From the NCBI GenBank assembly GCA_903919215.1, contig CAIXHI010000230.1, positions 1 through 8,541 of the forward strand: a DNA stretch of 8,541 nt, given 5' to 3'. The position numbers and the translations under genes were made by a program. Each line of letters starts with the position of its first letter. Position 1 is the stretch's first letter. Below, piece after piece: positions 5,984 through 8,541 of this stretch. The notes below the pieces were generated by a model that was given only the letters and a program-made list of their open reading frames with translations, had not been told where the DNA came from and made no database searches. Source of the stretch: an uncultured Acidimicrobiaceae bacterium. GTDB taxonomy: Bacteria; Actinomycetota; Acidimicrobiia; Acidimicrobiales; Ilumatobacteraceae.

Positions 5984-6858
5984 GTGTGCAGACCCTCGCC
6001 GGCAAGTCGCAGCAGGTACTGGCCGTAGGGGTTCTTGCCCATCGGTTCAGCGTTGGCGCGCAACTGCGCAGCATCGATCCATCCGGCGGCGAACGAGATC
6101 TCGTCGGGCGACGCGACCTGCAGACCCTGACGCTTCTCCAGCGTGGCGACGAAACTGGACGCCTCGAGCAACGAGTCGTAGGTGCCGGTGTCGAGCCACG
6201 CGTAGCCGCGGCCGAGCAGTTGCATGTGCAGCTGACCGCGCCGCAGGTATTCGGCGTTGACGTCGGTGATCTCGTATTCGCCGCGGGCCGACGGCTGCAG
6301 GTCGGCGGCGATGTCGACCACTTGCTCGTCGTAGAAGTACAGACCGGTGACGGCGTAGTTACTGCGCGGTGCGGTGGGCTTCTCTTCGATGCTGAGCACC
6401 TTGCCGTGCGCATCGATCTCGGCCACGCCGTAGCGCTCGGGGTCGCTGACCCGATAGCCGAACACGGTGGCGCCCTCGGTTCGGGCACGGGCGGACTGCA
6501 TCAGCTCCACCAGACCCTGCCCGAAGAAGATGTTGTCGCCCAGCACCAGCGCCGAGGGACCACCAGCCACGAAGTCGGCGCCGATCACGAACGCTTGCGC
6601 TAACCCGTTGGGCACTTCCTGCACCGCGTACTGCAGGTCGAGGCCCCACTGGCTGCCATCGCCGAGCAGGGTGCGGAACCCGGCCTGTTCGTGCGGTGTG
6701 GTGATGATCAGCACCTCACGGATACCCGCCAACATCAACGCCGTCAGCGGGTAGTAGATCATCGGCTTGTCGTACACGGGCAGCAACTGTTTGCTGACTC
6801 CGCGCGTGATCGGCCACAGCCGACTTCCCGTGCCACCGGCGAGGATGATGCCCTTCAT
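5980..6858 (-). CDS. rmlA: Glucose-1-phosphate thymidylyltransferase
   Basis: Makes dTDP-glucose from dTTP and glucose-1-phosphate, the first step to dTDP-L-rhamnose and other deoxysugars of cell envelope polymers. The 292-residue length is typical of the tetrameric RmlA/RfbA form. Visible motifs are GGTGSRL (8-14; most members have GTR, here GSR), SKQLLPVYDKPMIYYPL (22-38), LVLGDN with metal-ligand Asp108, IEEKP (157-161), YEITDVN (195-201) and WLDTGT with second metal-ligand Asp223. The ATG at 6858 gives the canonical MKGIILAGG start and lies inside the last copy of a 23-bp tandem repeat. Its Shine-Dalgarno is poor (CGGATC directly before ATG). The stop overlaps the following ATPase start (GTGA). 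rmlB, rmlC and rmlD are not in the window, so the gene is separated from the rest of its pathway here. Confidence 0.95.
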   Translation of the reverse strand: MKGIILAGGTGSRLWPITRGVSKQLLPVYDKPMIYYPLTALMLAGIREVLIITTPHEQAGFRTLLGDGSQWGLDLQYAVQEVPNGLAQAFVIGADFVAGGPSALVLGDNIFFGQGLVELMQSARARTEGATVFGYRVSDPERYGVAEIDAHGKVLSIEEKPTAPRSNYAVTGLYFYDEQVVDIAADLQPSARGEYEITDVNAEYLRRGQLHMQLLGRGYAWLDTGTYDSLLEASSFVATLEKRQGLQVASPDEISFAAGWIDAAQLRANAEPMGKNPYGQYLLRLAGEGLHT

Positions 6859-6950
6859 GATCCGAGCGCTTCGCTGGTCATGATCCGAGCGCTTCGCTGG
6901 TCATGATCCGTACGCTCCGCTGGTCATGATCCGTGCGCTTCGCTGGTCAT
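6855..6950 (-). other. Chain of four overlapping 8-codon mini-ORFs leading into rmlA
   Basis: On the minus strand the ATGs at 6950, 6927, 6904 and 6881 each open an 8-codon frame: MTSEAHGS, MTSGAYGS, MTSEALGS and MTSEALGS. Each stop TGA overlaps the next ATG as ATGA, and the last stop (6857-6855) overlaps the rmlA ATG (6858-6856). The pattern follows from a 23-bp unit carrying ATGA, so it could be accidental. Unit differences change amino acids (E to G; L, Y or H) and give no sign of protein-level constraint. Translation is unproven. Confidence 0.4.
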
Positions 6951-6969
6951 GATCCGTGAGACTGGTCAT
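6855..6969. repeat. 23-bp tandem repeat array abutting and including the rmlA start codon
   Basis: Four full 23-bp units occupy 6855-6877, 6878-6900, 6901-6923 and 6924-6946. A shortened fifth unit (6947-6965, 19 bp) and the first bases of a sixth (TCAT, 6966-6969) follow. Units 1 and 2 are identical. Unit 3 differs from them at three positions (TA for AG in the middle, and one T to C) and unit 4 at one. Every unit begins TCATGATCCG and ends CGCTGG. Units 1 and 2 hold a small inverted repeat AGCG-CTT-CGCT. The array fills nearly all of the gap between the DUF3107 stop (6983) and rmlA. On the minus strand each unit ends in GGATCATGA, so each carries a potential start codon. Confidence 0.95.
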
Positions 6970-6982
6970 CGCGGGACTCGGC

Positions 6983-7216
6983 TCAGCCGCCGAAGCCGAT
7001 ACGCCGTTCGCCCTCAGCCGCGCCGAGTTCGATGTAGGCGATCTTGGCGGCGGACACGCCGACATCGCGGCCCTTCTTGTCGGTGAGCCACAGGACATCG
7101 ACGGCGCCGGTGAGGGCGGCCTCGATACGTGCCTTCAAGGCCGCGCGATCCTGGTCGTCGGCGATCTCGAGGCTGATCTCGCGGGGGGTCTGGGTGACGC
7201 CAATGCGTACGTCCAC
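6983..7216 (-). CDS. DUF3107 family small protein (TB9.4/Rv3208A-like)
   Basis: A 77-residue actinobacterial protein of unknown function. The N-terminus MDVRIGVTQTPREISLEI, the central LTDKKGRDVGVSAAKIAYIELG and the ending RRIGFG match the DUF3107 family as I remember it, including M. tuberculosis TB9.4. It has no signal peptide, membrane segment or cysteine. The start is GTG at 7216-7214, backed by a good AAAGGA Shine-Dalgarno five nucleotides upstream (7222-7227). It is the first gene of the probable minus-strand unit leading to rmlA, the two ATPases and pdtaS, and the 23-bp repeat array starts 13 bp after its stop. No biochemical role should be assigned. Confidence 0.88.
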   Translation of the reverse strand: MDVRIGVTQTPREISLEIADDQDRAALKARIEAALTGAVDVLWLTDKKGRDVGVSAAKIAYIELGAAEGERRIGFGG

Positions 7217-7221
7217 GACGG

Positions 7222-7227
7222 TCCTTT
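7222..7227 (-). promoter_or_regulatory. Ribosome binding site fixing the GTG start of the DUF3107 gene
   Basis: The minus strand reads AAAGGA, five nucleotides before the GTG at 7216. It is the strongest Shine-Dalgarno in this unit and contrasts with the poor site before rmlA. Confidence 0.65.
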
Positions 7228-7228
7228 C

Positions 7229-7257
7229 GGGTACTGAGGGCGACGCACATGGTACCC
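7229..7257. other. Inverted repeat in the leader region of the DUF3107 gene
   Basis: GGGTAC (7229-7234) and GTACCC (7252-7257) are perfect 6-bp arms separated by 17 bp, immediately upstream of the Shine-Dalgarno on the minus strand. It could be an operator or an mRNA stem near the ribosome site. At this size a chance origin is possible. Confidence 0.25.
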
Positions 7258-7310
7258 GTGACTAGGTCGGCCCGGGTGGGTCGCTGTCAGGCGCGCTGAC
7301 TACGGGGCTC

Positions 7311-7757
7311 TCACGATTGGCTCGCTGCCCGGCGGGCAGCGAGCGCTCGCCGCGAGCGAGTGACGGCGACCACGACCATCGCCGCCGCTGCCGCCACCCC
7401 GAACAGGGCACCTGGCTCGTACGACGTACGCGTCGTCCCTTCGGCCATGATCGCCGAGTTCATTCGTGCGATCCTGCCGAGGGCGAGCGCCACCGCCATC
7501 GCCAACGCCACCAACGCAGTCAGTGCCGATGCCAGCCGGAGCCACTCCACACGCGAAGCCAGCAGCGCGTCAACGACCACCACTGCGGCCAGGACGGCGA
7601 GCACCACGCCAGCCACCCCACCCCGAGCGACCGTGGACCCCACAGTTGCGCCCGATACGTCAGCCACGCTCCTACTCGCCCACGGCATAGCCGTCGCCGC
7701 TACCGCCAACAGCACTCCGGCGGCAATCTGCGCGGCCGCGAGCCAACGATCGTTCAC
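7311..7757 (-). CDS. Small four-helix integral membrane protein, function unknown
   Basis: I do not recognise a specific function. With the GTG at 7757 as start the protein has 148 residues and four likely membrane helices at about 7-27, 47-67, 73-95 and 115-133. It is very rich in Ala and Val and ends in a basic tail (RSRRALAARRA). Helix 1 ends in MPW, and a longer polar loop (about 96-114) precedes helix 4. This layout recalls small actinobacterial membrane proteins such as the Trp-operon-associated type, but the resemblance is only topological. The frame is open upstream to 8030. That part is Pro/Arg/His-rich, lies antisense-in-frame over the neighbouring HNH gene and is rejected. The Shine-Dalgarno is weak (GAG about six bases before). 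The 3' end contains a strong hairpin. Confidence 0.68.
   Translation of the reverse strand: MNDRWLAAAQIAAGVLLAVAATAMPWASRSVADVSGATVGSTVARGGVAGVVLAVLAAVVVVDALLASRVEWLRLASALTALVALAMAVALALGRIARMNSAIMAEGTTRTSYEPGALFGVAAAAAMVVVAVTRSRRALAARRAASQS
7320..7358. terminator. Two adjacent strong GC-rich hairpins at the 3' end of the membrane protein gene
   Basis: The first has 11-bp perfect arms, GCTCGCTGCCC (7320-7330) and GGGCAGCGAGC (7334-7344), around a 3-nt loop. The second has 7-bp arms, CGCTCGC (7344-7350) and GCGAGCG (7352-7358), around one base. Both fall inside the last 16 codons of the membrane protein gene. No T-run follows on either strand. The position fits a U-tract-less terminator or transcript-end stabiliser before the DUF3107 unit. 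An alternative is a protein-binding palindrome. Confidence 0.4.
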
Positions 7758-7798
7758 GGCATCTCGTTCAGGGTGCACTCCCGCACCGTACCCCGCCC

Positions 7799-8541
7799 TC
7801 AGGCGGCCATGGCTCGGGGTGGCCCGTGGATGCTGACCTCCCCTCCTGGTCGGTGTACTTCGAGGGTGCGGTCGGGGTGCAGTGTGAGTTGCCAGCCGCC
7901 TTCGTGGACGAGGTGGTGGTGGCGGGTGCACAGCGGAACAAGGTTGTCGATGTTGGTGGGGCCGCCGTGGGTGGACCAGTGCACGTGGTGTGCTTGGGTG
8001 AACTCGAATGGTGTGTCGCACAACGCGCACGTGCGATACGCGGACCGCAATGCACGCCGTTGCGCCCTGTTCGCCAAGCGTTGTTCGCGACCCAGCAACA
8101 GTCGCACCCCATCCGCGCCGACGATGATGGGTGTGACGGTGCCCAGGCAGGCCCAGCGGCGCACGGTCTCGATCGGGATGCCGTACACGCCGGTGCCAAC
8201 ATCGAGCACCGTGTGCTCATGCCAACGTCCCGACACGACCGACCGTTCGTCGATCAGCACGCTCACATCCGGCCCACCCGACGACCCGGCCCGCCCCTGC
8301 ACCAGCGCCAGCAGTGCGTGTGCTTGCAGGAACTGTTGCCGTTCGACCGGATCCGTGGGGCACCCATCGGGCTGCCGTGCGTGGAACAGCCTCTCGACCT
8401 GCTGACGGAGCCTGCCGGTGAGTTCGGCACCCGACACCGGGTCGAAGCGACCATCGAATCGGATCATCCCGTCGGCGTCGATCCACCACCGCAACCTGAC
8501 CGCGGCCTGCTGGCGTTGCAGCTTCGCCAACCCGTCGTCCG
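7799..8541 (-). CDS. DUF222-type HNH endonuclease domain protein, N-terminus beyond right edge
   Basis: C-terminal part (246 visible residues) of a DUF222/HNH protein, a family present in many copies in actinobacterial genomes. The frame continues past the right edge as DDGLAKLQRQQA, so the TTG at 8530 is not taken as a start; full-length members are typically 400-500 residues. The end of the DUF222 region is seen as RWWIDADGMIRFDGRFDPVSGAEL. The HNH zinc-finger nuclease domain spans about 7904-8029: CALC, the HH pair in TQAHHVHW, NIDNLVPLC, then RHHHLVHEGGW. All expected Cys, His and Asn positions are present, so the domain looks intact. The stop at 7799 is 41 bp from the start of the membrane protein gene on the same strand. 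The biological role of the family is not established; DNA cleavage is inferred from the domain. Confidence 0.9.
   Translation of the reverse strand, partial: DDGLAKLQRQQAAVRLRWWIDADGMIRFDGRFDPVSGAELTGRLRQQVERLFHARQPDGCPTDPVERQQFLQAHALLALVQGRAGSSGGPDVSVLIDERSVVSGRWHEHTVLDVGTGVYGIPIETVRRWACLGTVTPIIVGADGVRLLLGREQRLANRAQRRALRSAYRTCALCDTPFEFTQAHHVHWSTHGGPTNIDNLVPLCTRHHHLVHEGGWQLTLHPDRTLEVHRPGGEVSIHGPPRAMAA

Noticed and set aside
5213..6028. Open frame of 271 codons on the plus strand over the first ATPase gene
   Set aside because: It is antisense to a gene with clear P-loop motifs. Its translation is His-rich with no family signature.
6855..6969. CRISPR array
   Set aside because: The 23-bp units are directly adjacent with no spacers, and there are no cas genes.
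7261..7310. CTGACA -35-like element before the DUF3107 gene
   Set aside because: A five-of-six -35 match is present on the minus strand, but no acceptable -10 sits at normal spacing, so no promoter is called.
7758..8030. Possible 91-residue N-terminal extension of the membrane protein
   Set aside because: The sequence is a Pro/Arg/His-rich frame over the HNH domain of the neighbouring gene on the same strand and is explained as a shadow frame.
7799..8541. Homing endonuclease or mobile intron at the right edge
   Set aside because: The HNH motif belongs to a DUF222-type chromosomal protein. No intron or intein boundaries and no terminal repeats are visible.

Overview
The window is GC-rich, densely coded DNA from an actinomycete-type bacterium. 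The evidence is a WhiB iron-sulfur regulator, a DUF3107 protein, a PdtaS-type sensor kinase, a DUF222-type HNH protein and frequent GTG starts. A member of Acidimicrobiia (Ilumatobacter-like) would fit, but that placement is inference. The content looks chromosomal and housekeeping-like. I see no phage genes, insertion sequence, tRNA, rRNA or CRISPR array.

Layout, left to right. Positions 1-58 hold the first 19 codons of an electron-transfer flavoprotein beta subunit on the minus strand. A diacylglycerol/lipid kinase-family gene diverges from it on the plus strand and ends tail-to-tail, with a 15-bp overlap, against a minus-strand glycerophosphodiester phosphodiesterase gene. A 141-bp divergent intergenic region (1796-1936) separates the phosphodiesterase from a plus-strand WhiB1-like gene. 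This region carries a near-perfect CRP/FNR-type operator (GTGA-N6-TCAC). The whiB gene converges on pdtaS. As I recall, whiB1 and pdtaS are also neighbours in Mycobacterium tuberculosis (Rv3219/Rv3220c), so this looks like an old actinobacterial neighbourhood.

The minus strand from about 7216 down to 2297 reads as one probable transcription unit: DUF3107 protein, rmlA (dTDP-glucose synthesis), two ArsA/GET3-like ATPases, then pdtaS. rmlA and the first ATPase overlap by 4 bp (GTGA). The two ATPases overlap by 1 bp (TGATG). pdtaS follows after 31 bp. The DUF3107-rmlA gap is almost filled by a 23-bp tandem repeat whose last copy includes the rmlA start codon. Read on the minus strand, each repeat carries an ATGA, so the array forms a chain of overlapping 8-codon mini-ORFs ending exactly on the rmlA start. 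This is the most unusual structure in the window.

To the right lie a small four-helix membrane protein gene, with a strong GC-rich hairpin at its 3' end, and the C-terminal part of a DUF222/HNH-endonuclease protein that runs off the right edge.

How the genes may work together (inference): the two ATPases probably act as a heteromeric, GET3-like, ATP-driven chaperone or targeting factor, because only one keeps the signature lysine of the deviant Walker A motif. pdtaS and whiB1 are redox- or nitrosative-stress-associated regulators in mycobacteria. The lipid kinase, phosphodiesterase and rmlA point to envelope and lipid metabolism.
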